A stretch of 64,000 nucleotides of DNA, from NCBI GenBank assembly GCA_964429385.1, contig CAYSBR010000014.1, positions 1 to 64,000 on the forward strand. The letters run 5' to 3'. How positions within the stretch are numbered: position 1 is the stretch's first letter; each line of letters opens with the position of its first letter. The position numbers and the translations under genes are program-made. This stretch comes from UBA2377 sp964429385 (lineage in GTDB: Bacteria > Verrucomicrobiota > Verrucomicrobiia > Opitutales > Opitutaceae). The notes beneath the pieces were generated by a model, which made no database searches, was not told the DNA's origin, and was given only the letters and a program-made list of their open reading frames with translations. Shown here piece after piece: positions 8,455 to 16,969 of this stretch.

Positions 8455-9728
8455 CGGTCGGAAAGAAGACGGGCGGTGGCGGAGAAGGAGGGATTGGTGA
8501 GCGCCTCGACGCGCGCGAGAGCGGCGGCATAGGCGGCGGTGTGATCGAGGATTTCGCGCTGCAACCCGGCGAGGGCGCGCTGGGCCTCGAGCACGTCGAG
8601 CAAGGGCAGTTGGCCCTCCTCGTAGGCCCGGCGCACGATGGCGTAGGCTTCCTCGGTCGCGGGCAGGGCGTCCTGTTGCAGGTGACGGGTGGCGGTGTGC
8701 GCGGCGATGAGCTCCTGCCAGGTGGCGGAGAAGTCCGCCCGCAGTTCCTGCTCGATGGCGCGGGTGGTCTGCTCGGCGCCGTGGAGTGTTTCCCGCGCGG
8801 CGCGGATGCCGCCTTGGTTCTGGTTGCGAACGGGGAGCGGTACGGAGACACCGGCGATGAACGCGGCGTCGGAGCTGTCGCGGAAGAAGCGCACGCCGCC
8901 GGCGACCGTGATGTCCTGCTTGGCCTGGGACTGCTCCAGGTCGAGCGCGGCGCGGCGCCCGGCGATCACGGCCTGCTGCAGGTCGAGCCGGGGATGCCGG
9001 GCGAGGCCGGCCAGAAATCCGGCGGGCTCGGGCAGGGTTTCCGGCACCTGCAGACGTCCGGCGAGGGGGGCGGCCTCCGCCGGATCGCCGCCCCAACTGG
9101 CGACGAGCGCGGCCCGGGCGATGGCGAGCGCGGCTTCGGCCCGGGTGTAGTCGGCCTGGGTGGCCGCGAGGGTGGCGCGGGCGCGGGCGGCTTCGGCCGG
9201 CGAAGCGGCGCCGGCCCGCACGCGGGCCTCGACGGCGGCGAGCGTTTCCCGGGCGAGTTGCCGCGGGCCGGCGGCGAGGGCCAGCCGTGCCTGCGCCGCG
9301 ACGACGTTGATGCCGGCGGCGGCGGTGGCGGCCCGGAGTTCGTGGCGGAGCACGGCGGACTCCGCCTGCGTGATGGCCTGTTCGCGGGTGGCGAGGGCGG
9401 TGCGGCGGCCGCGCTTGTCGCCCCGCTCGATCGTCTGGCTGTATTCCGCCGTGCCTTCGAGACCATCGACGCCGCGCAGGGCGCCGGTGCCGGCGAAGTT
9501 TTCCACGGTGAAGTCCAACGTCGGGTTGGGGCGCAGCCCGGCTTGTTCGATGAGAGCATCGGCGGCGCGTTCGGCATGGCTTTGCGCGCGCAACCGCGGG
9601 TGTTCCGCGGTGCGGGCGAGGGCCTGCTCAAGTGTGAGCGGTGTTACTTCCTGCGCCCGGCCTGCATGGGGCAGAGCCAGAGTGAGGAGCAGGGCGGTGA
9701 GAGAAGCTAAAGGAGAGAGATTTTTCAT
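8451..9728 (-). CDS. Outer-membrane efflux channel (TolC/CusC family)
   Basis: A 425-residue outer-membrane channel of the tripartite system. The ATG at 9728 gives a signal peptide (MKNLSPLASLTALLLTLALP); upstream in-frame codons are low-complexity. The family pattern is TPLTLEQALARTAEHPRLRA at the start of the helical domain, long Ala-rich coiled helices with repeat symmetry between the two halves, and beta-strand segments (LDFTVENF, VRFFRDSSDAAFIAGVSVP). It is followed with a 4-bp overlap by the adaptor gene. Gene order is channel, adaptor, pump, the usual order for Czc/Cus systems. Confidence 0.92.
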   Translation of the reverse strand: MKNLSPLASLTALLLTLALPHAGRAQEVTPLTLEQALARTAEHPRLRAQSHAERAADALIEQAGLRPNPTLDFTVENFAGTGALRGVDGLEGTAEYSQTIERGDKRGRRTALATREQAITQAESAVLRHELRAATAAAGINVVAAQARLALAAGPRQLARETLAAVEARVRAGAASPAEAARARATLAATQADYTRAEAALAIARAALVASWGGDPAEAAPLAGRLQVPETLPEPAGFLAGLARHPRLDLQQAVIAGRRAALDLEQSQAKQDITVAGGVRFFRDSSDAAFIAGVSVPLPVRNQNQGGIRAARETLHGAEQTTRAIEQELRADFSATWQELIAAHTATRHLQQDALPATEEAYAIVRRAYEEGQLPLLDVLEAQRALAGLQREILDHTAAYAAALARVEALTNPSFSATARLLSDR

Positions 9729-9840
9729 GGCTGAAACGCAGGATGGGTCCGGGCAAACGCGTCCTCGGGACGCGGGCAGGCACGCAGGGCGTGCGTGGAC
9801 AGTGACCGTCACCCGCGGCGCAAGGCGCCGCCGGGCCGGT

Positions 9841-10218
9841 TCAGGCGTTCAGCGAAGGCGCGCGGGCCGGCGGTGCGGCGCGCGCGATAAATTGCCAGCT
9901 GGGCTGCAGATCAGGCGGCGGATGCACCGCCGGAGCCTCGATCACGGGGGGGCTGGCTTCGGTCAGAAGAATGAGCTGGAGCAGGCACTCGCACAGGGCG
10001 ACCGGCTCGGTCACCTTCAAGGTGAGGGCGGCGGATTGGTAGGCGTCTTCCTCGATCAGACTGCAGTTGTCGGCGGTGTGCGCATGATCGTCGTGATGAT
10101 CGTCATGGCAGGCGCCGAGATCGGGCAGCAGTCCGGCCGCATCCAACCCGCAATGCTGGGTCGCCGGCAACCAGGTGGCCAGCAGGAGCATCGCAGCGAT
10201 GGAAAACAGGCGCTTCAC
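9841..10218 (-). CDS. Small secreted His/Cys-containing protein at the head of the efflux operon
   Basis: A 125-residue protein with a signal peptide (MKRLFSIAAMLLLATWLPA). It has scattered Cys (QHCGLD, GACHDD, NCSLIEE, LCECLLQ) and an Asp/His patch (HDDHHDDHAHTADN) that would bind divalent metal or copper. The C-terminal third is Pro/Ala-rich. It precedes the channel gene by 112 bp on the same strand, so it is probably the first gene of the operon. No family recognised. A periplasmic metal-buffering role is inferred from composition and context. Confidence 0.75.
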   Translation of the reverse strand: MKRLFSIAAMLLLATWLPATQHCGLDAAGLLPDLGACHDDHHDDHAHTADNCSLIEEDAYQSAALTLKVTEPVALCECLLQLILLTEASPPVIEAPAVHPPPDLQPSWQFIARAAPPARAPSLNA

Positions 10219-10430
10219 GAGCTTGGAAAAGAGGCCGGGAGGCTCCCGGTGTCAAGTGGGCGTATGGATTGGTCGTGGCTCATTTTGAACAGATGGGCCG
10301 GCACGTCCCTGTGCGGGCCAGCCTGTGCGTCCGTCCACGGCGATCAGTTTTCAGAATGAGTCGCTCCCGATACGATTGCAGGGAAGGATAAATCATTTGC
10401 CCGAGCGCCGGGCCTACGGTGGGCTGAGCC

Positions 10431-11093
10431 ATGGCCGAACTGCATGAACCGATGAACCTGCCCCTGGTGCGGGAGTTTTTCCCGGAGCTGGCGGAAGACA
10501 CGCTGGGCCAGCTCGGCCGGTTGGGCGCGGGCGTGCGCGCCTGGAACGAGCGCATCAACCTGATCTCGCGCAAGGACGCGGAAAACATCGAGGAGCATCA
10601 CCTGCTGCATGCGTTGACGATGACGAAGGTGCTGCGGCCGGCGGTGGGTGCGGCGTTTGCGGATATCGGCACGGGCGGCGGTTTTCCCGGGCTCGTGCTG
10701 GCGATCGTTTATCCGGAGTGCCGTTTCACGCTGGTGGATTCCGTGGGCAAGAAGATCGTCGCGGTGACGGCAATGGCGGACGAACTCGGCCTCAAAAATG
10801 TGCGCGGGCTGGCGGTGCGCGCGGAAACGATTCGTGAAAAGTTCGACTACGTGACCGGCCGCGCCGTGACCGCGCTGCCGGCATTTCTTGGCTGGGCCGG
10901 GCCGCTGCTGAAGCCGGGCCGTGCGGGCCAGCCGGACAACGGCGTGCTGTATTTCAAAGGCACCTTGTGGCGCGACGAGCTGGCGGGCGGCGCGGTGCAG
11001 CCGGCCTCGGTCTGGCCGCTCGACGCCTGGGTGCCCCGGCCGTTTTTCGCGGAAAAATTCCTGCTGCACTTCCGCGCGCCGATTGCCCGGTGA
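10431..11093 (+). CDS. rsmG: 16S rRNA (guanine-527 N7)-methyltransferase
   Basis: RsmG (GidB) methylates G527 of 16S rRNA using S-adenosylmethionine. The 220-residue protein has the family N-terminus (VRAWNERINLISRKDAENI), then the SAM-binding core FADIGTGGGFPGLVLAIVYP (about residues 79-98), FTLVDSVGKKIVAV and the motif YVTGRAVTALP. It is divergent from the efflux operon. The 212-bp intergenic region contains a CTCATT-type inverted repeat (10279-10290 and 10347-10360) of unknown role. The usual gidA/parA neighbours are absent here. Confidence 0.93.
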   Translation: MAELHEPMNLPLVREFFPELAEDTLGQLGRLGAGVRAWNERINLISRKDAENIEEHHLLHALTMTKVLRPAVGAAFADIGTGGGFPGLVLAIVYPECRFTLVDSVGKKIVAVTAMADELGLKNVRGLAVRAETIREKFDYVTGRAVTALPAFLGWAGPLLKPGRAGQPDNGVLYFKGTLWRDELAGGAVQPASVWPLDAWVPRPFFAEKFLLHFRAPIAR

Positions 11094-11172
11094 GGATGAC
11101 CGAAGATTATTGGCCGCAAAAAAGCGCAAAGGTCATGAGGCAATCAACACCGACCGCGGGTGGATGGGCTCT

Positions 11173-11625
11173 TCATTTCTTCTCCTCCGAGAACTCGTAG
11201 TGGTCGCCTTTCCAAGTTGCTCGCAATATTCCAGCGTGCTGGCCATAGCGGTAGGTGACGAGATAGTCGCCATCACCAGATGACAGTGACTGGGTCGATA
11301 GATTCCATGTCCCAGCAGAGCCGTGGTGCTCGCTCAGGTATGCACGGGATTCGCGCATGGCAGCAAAGGCACCGGGACCAGAGATGGAGGAAACTGCAAT
11401 CACGATCCATGGTATGCTGAACAGAATCCATGCGATACCTAGGATACGAAAAATCTTCGGTGCCTTTTCTTCGGGATAGAACCGCCCCATATCGGTAAAT
11501 CCGAATGTGCTTATCCGCCAGCTAGCTTTGCCGAAGCGGCAGAAGGCCAGTCCGATCTGACGCGGGAAGATCACACAAAGGATGCCGGCACTTAGCAGTA
11601 TCGCGGGAATGATGAATTCAATCAT
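11173..11625 (-). CDS. Hypothetical membrane protein (150 aa)
   Basis: A 150-residue protein with an N-terminal membrane helix (IEFIIPAILLSAGILCVIF) and a second one around residues 60-80 (ILGIAWILFSIPWIVIAVSSI). A soluble C-terminal domain of about 70 residues ends in a charged tail (EFSEEKK). No family is recognised. It converges with rsmG. Its codon use is less GC-biased than its neighbours (several AT-rich third positions), which may point to recent acquisition. Confidence 0.7.
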   Translation of the reverse strand: MIEFIIPAILLSAGILCVIFPRQIGLAFCRFGKASWRISTFGFTDMGRFYPEEKAPKIFRILGIAWILFSIPWIVIAVSSISGPGAFAAMRESRAYLSEHHGSAGTWNLSTQSLSSGDGDYLVTYRYGQHAGILRATWKGDHYEFSEEKK

Positions 11626-11928
11626 ACGCTTCTGCTCGTCAGTGTTATCATCTCACGTTACACATGGCTTTGCGGGTGAGGGTTTTCACGAGGGCTTAGT
11701 GGATGAGAAAACAAAAGGGCTGTAAACCATGATATGATATAGACGCGGGCAGGCGCGAACATGGTTTTGGCGGAATCTGCGTCCAGCGGTGATCTGATCG
11801 TTCGATACGGAGGTGGTCGTCCGGTTTTTGCATGCCGATTGTGCGGTGATTGTAGCGGGGTTTCCGAATCCCGCCTTTGGCATTGTCCCTGTTCTAAGGC
11901 GGGGCTCGGAAACCCCGCCCTACAGGGC
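11626..11928. other. Intergenic region without a convincing gene
   Basis: About 300 bp between two minus-strand genes. Short frames exist on both strands but have no coherent composition. The only structure seen is the REP-like palindrome at 11852-11922, listed separately. Confidence 0.5.
11852..11922. repeat. REP-like palindromic intergenic element
   Basis: Imperfect inverted repeat. The left arm at 11852-11877 (GTAGCGGGGTTTCCGAATCC and following) pairs with the right arm at 11896-11922 (ending GGAAACCCCGCCCTAC), separated by about 18 nt. The palindromic, GC-rich form is typical of REP/MITE-like elements. It abuts the 3' end of the gene at 11929. Confidence 0.75.
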
Positions 11929-13479
11929 TCACCTTGCGAGCCGGAGTCGGATTTGGCCGGTGGCGTCGGGATGCAACGTGAATCCTGAGCCGTGCGACAC
12001 GGCCGTGCCGGCGAGCACAGGCACGTCGTAGGCATGGCCTTCGTGGTTGTAACGCAGGTGATCTGCCTCCGCGCCGACGAAGGCGGTGGCTGCGTTTGGC
12101 GACCATGATGCGAATAATGTCCAATCGGTTCCCGCAGGGCCGCGCAGCATCAGGCTGCCTTCCGTGAACGTGAACGCGAAGCGGTCGTCGAGCGCGACGT
12201 GCAGCGTGTGGGCGTCGGGCTCGCTGACCTGCGGTGTGGTGATCAGTTTGAGCGCGGCGCCGGTTTCGTCGATGATATGCAAGCCGGCGCGTTGTTCGGG
12301 TGAGCTCCACAGGAATCCGTCCATCACGGGCAGCGCGTCGTATTTGCAGGCGCTGGTGGTGCAGACGGTGTCGAGGAATGGCTCGGCGCGGCGCTCGTCG
12401 AAATGCTGAATGTCGCGGATGCGCAATTCGGCACCATTCCACTCCAGGCTCACGCGATAATGACGGGAGCAATACCAGAGCGCGCCGCGCTGCGGGGCGT
12501 TGAGGTCGTGTGGCGCGACGACGGCGGACGCCGGGGTGAACGGGTAGCGGGCTTTGAACCACGCGCCGGATTGCGAGAGGGTTTCCACGCGGGCGAGTCC
12601 GCGATCGCGCAGCTCGGCGATGCGGCGATGCTGATGCGTCAGCCCCTTGGCCATGGCGGGCCAGCCGAAGGAGTTTTCCTGGCCGGCCTGCGTGTAGCCG
12701 AAACTCAGGCAGGGCGTTTCAAAGATGTTCTGCAGAAACTGGTCGGTCCACGCGGGATCGGCGCCCCCGGGGGAAACCGGTTCGAGCGTGAGCACGAGCT
12801 GGCCGTTGTGGTGCACGGTATCGAGGCCGATCTCGTATTGGTGGATGGGATCGCTGCCGAGCATGCGGAAAACCGGCACGTTGATCTGGGCGGCGGCGGT
12901 TTGCGCGGGGATGTAGGAATTTCGTTTCGAGGGATAATAGGCCTGATTGAAATAGCCGCCCCAGAGCGTGTAGCCGTCGGTGCCCCACTGGTCCTTGCAG
13001 TTGCAGAAGGCGACGATGCCGTGGCGCTGCTCAAGGTGCGCGAGCGAGTGCGCATCAATGAACCAGGAGCCCGCGGCTTTGGGCGCGAAGCCGAAGGTCG
13101 CGCGAAACTCCGCCATGAGAATATCGATCATGCGCGTGCGCTCTTCGGGCGTGTAGCCGACGGAGAAGCCGACGTTGACGTGCCAGTCCCACGGGAAACG
13201 CCCGCGCCAGCGCAGGCCGGCCTTTTCGACGAGGGGCTGCATGAATTCGAGCCACACGCCGATCTCGTCGCCGGGCGGGAGCTGCTTGAGGACGGCGAGA
13301 AAGCGCGGGTCGATCAACGCATCGTATTGCACGAGCCAGGTGACCGGCAGGCCGTGTTGCCGGGCGAGCTCGCTCTGCCGGATGATCGGCTCGATGAGAT
13401 CAATGGTGGCATCGCGGGGTTCGACGCCGCGGATGAAGTTGACGATATTGACGATGCCTTGGCGTGGGGGCGGGGACAT
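11929..13479 (-). CDS. Hypothetical protein, possible carbohydrate-active (NodB/TIM-barrel-like) N-terminal domain
   Basis: A 516-residue protein without a signal peptide. The N-terminal part reads like a polysaccharide-deacetylase-type barrel: GIVNIVNFIRGVEP, HGLPVTWLVQYDALIDPRF, LPPGDEIGVWLEFMQPLVE, then WHVNVGFSVGYTPEERTRMI. Later motifs include GSWFIDAHSLAHLEQRHGI and WGTDGYTLWGGYFNQAYYPS. The C-terminal ~150 residues look beta-rich. These resemble glycan-processing enzymes (NodB-fold or glycoside hydrolase-like), but I cannot assign a catalytic residue set or substrate. It is monocistronic and flanked by repeats on both sides. Confidence 0.75.
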   Translation of the reverse strand: MSPPPRQGIVNIVNFIRGVEPRDATIDLIEPIIRQSELARQHGLPVTWLVQYDALIDPRFLAVLKQLPPGDEIGVWLEFMQPLVEKAGLRWRGRFPWDWHVNVGFSVGYTPEERTRMIDILMAEFRATFGFAPKAAGSWFIDAHSLAHLEQRHGIVAFCNCKDQWGTDGYTLWGGYFNQAYYPSKRNSYIPAQTAAAQINVPVFRMLGSDPIHQYEIGLDTVHHNGQLVLTLEPVSPGGADPAWTDQFLQNIFETPCLSFGYTQAGQENSFGWPAMAKGLTHQHRRIAELRDRGLARVETLSQSGAWFKARYPFTPASAVVAPHDLNAPQRGALWYCSRHYRVSLEWNGAELRIRDIQHFDERRAEPFLDTVCTTSACKYDALPVMDGFLWSSPEQRAGLHIIDETGAALKLITTPQVSEPDAHTLHVALDDRFAFTFTEGSLMLRGPAGTDWTLFASWSPNAATAFVGAEADHLRYNHEGHAYDVPVLAGTAVSHGSGFTLHPDATGQIRLRLAR

Positions 13480-13760
13480 GGGGAACGGGGTGCGCGTGAG
13501 TTACATGAAAGGGGTAAAACGGTTAAAAGGCAGGGGCCGATCTCCGAGCGGCCCGCCTTCGCCGAGGCTACGGTGGGCAGGCCCGCCCGGAGGTCGGGCC
13601 CTACCTCATTGCCGGCTGGGTATGCCGACAAGAGAACGGGATTACATGCCCGCACCGTCCTTGGCGGCAAGGATTACCGTGCCCGCATGACTCTCAAGGA
13701 TGAGCCTCGCTAGAGCGGTGCCAAAAATCGTAGCCGCGAGAGGCAGGTTCCGACTCGCGA

Positions 13761-13814
13761 AAGGCAATCAGGGTAGGGGCGGTTAAGGATAACCGCCCCT
13801 ACCCTGATTGCCTT
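13761..13814. repeat. Long perfect palindrome with TTAAGGATAA core
   Basis: The left arm AAGGCAATCAGGGTAGGGGC plus GGTT (13761-13784) is matched perfectly by its reverse complement at 13791-13814, around a 6-nt loop AAGGAT. As RNA or cruciform DNA this would form a 24-bp stem. Confidence 0.9.
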
Positions 13815-13824
13815 NNNNNNNNNN
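13815..13824. other. Assembly gap (10 N)
   Basis: Ten N bases directly abut the palindrome at 13761-13814. The sequence resuming at 13825 is again part of the same repeat in inverted core orientation. The real distance is unknown. Confidence 1.
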
Positions 13825-13901
13825 ATCAGGGTAGGGGCGGTTATCCTTAACCGCCCGGTTCAGGAGTTGTTACCTCCACGGGCCGTTAAGGATAACGGTC
13901 C
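13825..13901. repeat. Two degenerate copies of the TTAAGGATAA palindrome
   Basis: 13835-13856 reads GGGCGGTTATCCTTAACCGC and on: 9-bp arms with a TCCT loop, the core inverted relative to 13785. 13881-13901 holds CCGTTAAGGATAACGG with 5-bp arms around the same AAGGAT core. Both share the core of the upstream perfect palindrome. Confidence 0.8.
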
Positions 13902-13961
13902 CTACCGCACCATGGTGCAACGCCACAGTTTTATTTGAGTCGCTATAGAAAAGCAGCCCTC

Positions 13962-13990
13962 GAAAGTGTCACGCATTGCGTGACACTTTC
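13962..13990. repeat. Perfect 14-bp-arm palindrome downstream of the copper ATPase gene
   Basis: GAAAGTGTCACGCA at 13962-13975 is followed by a single T and then its exact reverse complement at 13977-13990. It lies 31 bp beyond the copA stop codon on the minus strand. It could serve as a transcription end point or be a dispersed REP-like element. No U-tract follows on the minus strand. Confidence 0.8.
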
Positions 13991-14021
13991 CGGGTGGCGG
14001 TGGGGCGCGAGGAGGGTGGGG

Positions 14022-16049
14022 TCAGAGTTTCAGCCAGCGGAGGCGGAGGGCGTTGGTGACGACGCTGAGGGAGCTGAGGCTCATGGCGACGCCGGCGAAC
14101 ATGGGGTTGAGCAGCCAGCCGAAGAAGGGGAAGAGCACGCCGGCGGCGAGGGGGAGGCCGGCGGTGTTGTAGGCGAAGGCCCAGAAGAGGTTTTGCCGGA
14201 TGTTGCGCAGCGTGGCGCGGCTGAGGTGGACGGCGCGCACGAGCGCGGCGAGGTCGCCTTTCACGAGGACGAGGCCGGCGCTGTGCATGGCGATGTCGGT
14301 GCCGGTGCCCATGGCGATGCCGACCTCGGCGGCGGCGAGGGCAGGAGCGTCGTTGAGGCCGTCGCCGGCGAAGGCCACGCGTTCGCCCTTGGCCTGATGG
14401 GCGCGGACCAGTTCCTGCTTTTGGATGGGCGAGACGCCGGCGTGGTAGCCGTCGAGGCCAAGCTCCGTGGCCACAGCGCGGGCGGTGGCTTCACGGTCGC
14501 CGGTGATCATCACGACGCGCAGACCGAGGGTCTGGAGTTCGCGGATGGCGGCGGGGGTGGTGGGCTTGAGCGTGTCGGCCAGCGCGAGGGTGCCGGCGTG
14601 GCGTCCGTCCACCGTAATGCCGATGAGCGTGGCGGTGGGATGCAGCGCATCGTCAGCCGGGGCGCGTCCGACGCTGACGGTGCGGCCGTTGACCGTGGCG
14701 CGGACGCCGGCGCCGGGATCGGCGACCCAGTCGGTGGCGGCGGGCAGGGACAGGCCGCGTGATTGCGCGGCGGTCACGATGGCGCGGGCGAGCGGATGTT
14801 CGCTGAAGGATTCCGCGGCAGCGGCGAAAGTCAGCAGCGCATCGGCGCGGCTGAGTTGCGGTTGAAGGTCGAAGTTGAAGTCTTCGGCGGGGGCCACGGC
14901 GATCACCTCGGGGCGGCCGGCGGTGAGCGTGCCGGTCTTGTCGATCAGGATCGTGGTGGCGGCGGCGAAGCGTTCGAGGGCCGCGGCATCTTTCACGAGC
15001 ACGCCGGCCTGGGCGCCGCGGCCGATGCCGGTGACGATTGAGACGGGGGTCGCGAGGCCGAGCGCGCAAGGGCAGGCGATGATGAGAACGGCGACGGCGT
15101 TGAGCAGCCCGAAGAGCCAGCCCTGCCCGGGCACGAGCAGGCCCCAGGTGAAAAAGGTGGCGAGGGCGATCACGAGCACGGTGGGCACGAAGAAAGCCGA
15201 GACGCGGTCGGCCAGCCGGGCGATGGGCGGTTCGCTTTCGACGGCGGCCTCGACGAGGCGGACGATTTGCGCGAGCAGCGTGTCGGCGCCGACGCGCTCG
15301 GCGCGATAGGTGAAGGAGCCGGTGGTGTTGAGCGTGCCGGCGCTGAGCCGGTCGCCAGTGTTTTTGACGACGGGCAGCGGTTCGCCGGTGAGCATGGATT
15401 CGTCCACCTCGGCGCCGCCCGCGAGCAGCACGCCGTCCACGGGCAGGTTCTCACCGGGGCGCACGCGAAGGGCGTCGCCGGGCCGGACTTGCTCGACCGG
15501 CACGTCCTCTTCGGTGCCGTCGGGCCGGAGGCGGTGGGCGATCTTTGGCGCGAGTTGCATGAGCGCGCGGATGGCGGCATCGGTGCGGGCGTGGGCGCGT
15601 TGTTCGAGGATCTGGCCGAGGAGGACGATCATGGTGATGAAGGCCGCGGCCTCAAAATAGATCGGGCCGCCGTGGTGGGAAAAATAGCGGGCGGGCAGGT
15701 GCGCCCAGAAGACGGTGGCGCCGAGGCTGAAGAAGTAGGCCGCGCCCGTGCCGGTGACGGTGAGCGTGAACATGTTGGTGTCGCGCGTGACGATGGATTT
15801 CCACCAGCGCCGGATGAAGGGCGCGCCGCACCAGAAGAACACCGGCGTGGTCAGCGCGAGCTGCAGCCAAGCGGACTGGCGCATGGTGAGATGCGCGAAG
15901 AAATCATCCCACACCATCGGCCCCATGGAGAGCACGAGCACGGGCAGCGTGAGGGCGAGGGCGGCGTAGAACCGCGGGCGCAGACGGCGTTCGTGCGGCA
16001 GACCCATGTAAACGGGCTGGTCGGGGGAGGGACTGGAGGAGTCGTGCAT
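14022..16049 (-). CDS. copA: Cu+-exporting P1B-1-type ATPase
   Basis: A 675-residue P-type ATPase that exports monovalent copper (or silver) across the inner membrane. Motifs in order: the actuator loop DESMLTGEPLPV, the metal site IACPCALGLATP in TM6, the phosphorylation site DKTGTLT, VVMITGDREATARAV and VAFAGDGLNDAPALAAA. TM7 reads NLFWAFAYNTAGLP and TM8 reads PMFAGVAMSLSSLSVVTN. These match the N-x6-YN-x4-P and P-x6-M-x2-SS signatures of the Cu+ subgroup P1B-1. There is no N-terminal HMA domain, only a short polar tail. Upstream lies a secreted CxxC protein gene, and a strong hairpin (16067-16095) sits just before the start codon. Confidence 0.95.
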   Translation of the reverse strand: MHDSSSPSPDQPVYMGLPHERRLRPRFYAALALTLPVLVLSMGPMVWDDFFAHLTMRQSAWLQLALTTPVFFWCGAPFIRRWWKSIVTRDTNMFTLTVTGTGAAYFFSLGATVFWAHLPARYFSHHGGPIYFEAAAFITMIVLLGQILEQRAHARTDAAIRALMQLAPKIAHRLRPDGTEEDVPVEQVRPGDALRVRPGENLPVDGVLLAGGAEVDESMLTGEPLPVVKNTGDRLSAGTLNTTGSFTYRAERVGADTLLAQIVRLVEAAVESEPPIARLADRVSAFFVPTVLVIALATFFTWGLLVPGQGWLFGLLNAVAVLIIACPCALGLATPVSIVTGIGRGAQAGVLVKDAAALERFAAATTILIDKTGTLTAGRPEVIAVAPAEDFNFDLQPQLSRADALLTFAAAAESFSEHPLARAIVTAAQSRGLSLPAATDWVADPGAGVRATVNGRTVSVGRAPADDALHPTATLIGITVDGRHAGTLALADTLKPTTPAAIRELQTLGLRVVMITGDREATARAVATELGLDGYHAGVSPIQKQELVRAHQAKGERVAFAGDGLNDAPALAAAEVGIAMGTGTDIAMHSAGLVLVKGDLAALVRAVHLSRATLRNIRQNLFWAFAYNTAGLPLAAGVLFPFFGWLLNPMFAGVAMSLSSLSVVTNALRLRWLKL

Positions 16050-16066
16050 TATGGCAGGAAAATCGG

Positions 16067-16095
16067 GCCGGGCCGGTCAAGCTGACCGGCCCGGC
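16067..16095 (-). promoter_or_regulatory. Strong hairpin in the copA leader / intercistronic region
   Basis: Perfect 13-bp GC-rich stem (GCCGGGCCGGTCA at 16067-16079, complement at 16083-16095) with a 3-nt loop, 18 bp upstream of the copA ATG on the transcribed strand. It is followed by CGATTTT, a weak U-tract. It could be a terminator for the upstream gene or an attenuator for copA. Confidence 0.55.
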
Positions 16096-16183
16096 GGGCA
16101 ATCACAAGCCGGCGTGGGAGGGTGACTCATACCAAACGCATGTAGGGTTTAGATCTTTCAGAATACGAGGCGCTCAATTTTTA

Positions 16184-16251
16184 GCCACGGATTACACAGA
16201 TAGGCACGGATTAAGAAGCACCTATCTGTGCTCATCCGTGTGATCTGTGGC
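16184..16251. repeat. Palindromic intergenic repeat of the CACGGAT-type
   Basis: Imperfect inverted repeat starting GCCACGGATTACACAGATAG and ending ATCCGTGTGATCTGTGGC. It belongs to the same general class as the elements at 17142, 48860 and 57839. Confidence 0.75.
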
Positions 16252-16345
16252 CAAAGTCCAAAAGCATCGGGCGATTGATATCAGTTTGATGCAGCTGAGG
16301 TCGCTGACCTCGGACCGGCTTAGATCAAACTGGGTCCCTCATTGG

Positions 16346-16969
16346 TCAGGCGTCGATTTCGAGATAGATGACGGTGGTGTGGTCATCGGGTTGAGCCAGG
16401 GCGATGCGGGTTTCGTGGCCGGGGAACAGTTGTCGGGTGCTCCGGACTTCGGCCTGACCGGGGGTCCAGCCGAGGGGAATATCGGCGGGCGTGTTGGTGA
16501 ACCCATTCGCGGTCGTGGCATCGGCTGGCAGCCAGGCGGCGGCAAACGGACGTTCCAAAGTGAGTCGCACATGCAGGCGGGTGCGCCCGTCGGCGGTCTT
16601 GGATTCCGCGAGGTAGGCGGAGGTGACCTCGGAGGGCAGGGCGCCGCCCGCAAGGGTGGCGAGTCGGAACCGATTGGCCTCGGTGGATTGGTCGGTGACG
16701 GTTACGTCGGCGACCTGATAACCGGCGCGGACGATGAGCTTTTTGGCGTCGTCGGCGCTGAGCGTGGCTCCGGACTTGAGCGAGAAACGCGTGAGCGCGT
16801 TGTCGAGATCGACGGTCACCTTGGCGATGGCGGGATCGCGCCCGGCGGTGGCGGCGATGCCATTGGCGCAGTAGGCGCAGACGAGTCCGTCCACGGAGAG
16901 GACGATTTCACGGGCGAAGGCACCCGGGGCGAGCCCGAGCACGGCGAGGAGGGTGAGGATAGTTTTCAT
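16346..16969 (-). CDS. Secreted protein with N-terminal HMA-like CxxC segment
   Basis: A 207-residue protein with a signal peptide (MKTILTLLAVLGLAPGAFA). The mature N-terminus reads IVLSVDGLVCAYCANGIAAT, then AIAKVTVDLDNALTRF and DAKKLIVRAGYQVADVTV, about 70 residues that follow the beta-alpha-beta pattern of a heavy-metal-associated domain with a CAYC metal site. The C-terminal half is beta-rich and unassigned. It lies on the same strand upstream of copA. A periplasmic copper chaperone or sensor is a reasonable inference. The Tyr between the Cys is atypical. Confidence 0.8.
   Translation of the reverse strand: MKTILTLLAVLGLAPGAFAREIVLSVDGLVCAYCANGIAATAGRDPAIAKVTVDLDNALTRFSLKSGATLSADDAKKLIVRAGYQVADVTVTDQSTEANRFRLATLAGGALPSEVTSAYLAESKTADGRTRLHVRLTLERPFAAAWLPADATTANGFTNTPADIPLGWTPGQAEVRSTRQLFPGHETRIALAQPDDHTTVIYLEIDA

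Larger units (their letters stand above)
13480..14021. other. Repeat-dense intergenic region
   Basis: About 540 bp with no supported gene. It holds, in order, a GGCCCG/CGGGCC-rich palindromic patch (13549-13605), a perfect 24-bp-arm palindrome (13761-13814), a 10-N assembly gap (13815-13824), two partial copies of the same palindrome core (13825-13901), and a perfect 14-bp-arm palindrome (13962-13990). Confidence 0.8.

Noticed and set aside
10279..10360. CTCATTTTGAAC/GTTTTCAGAATGAG inverted repeat between the efflux operon and rsmG as an operator
   Set aside because: Arms are imperfect and 56 nt apart, too weak to call as a regulator site.
13480..14021. CRISPR array in the repeat-dense region
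   Set aside because: Repeats are palindromic and adjacent with no regular spacers, and no cas genes are near.
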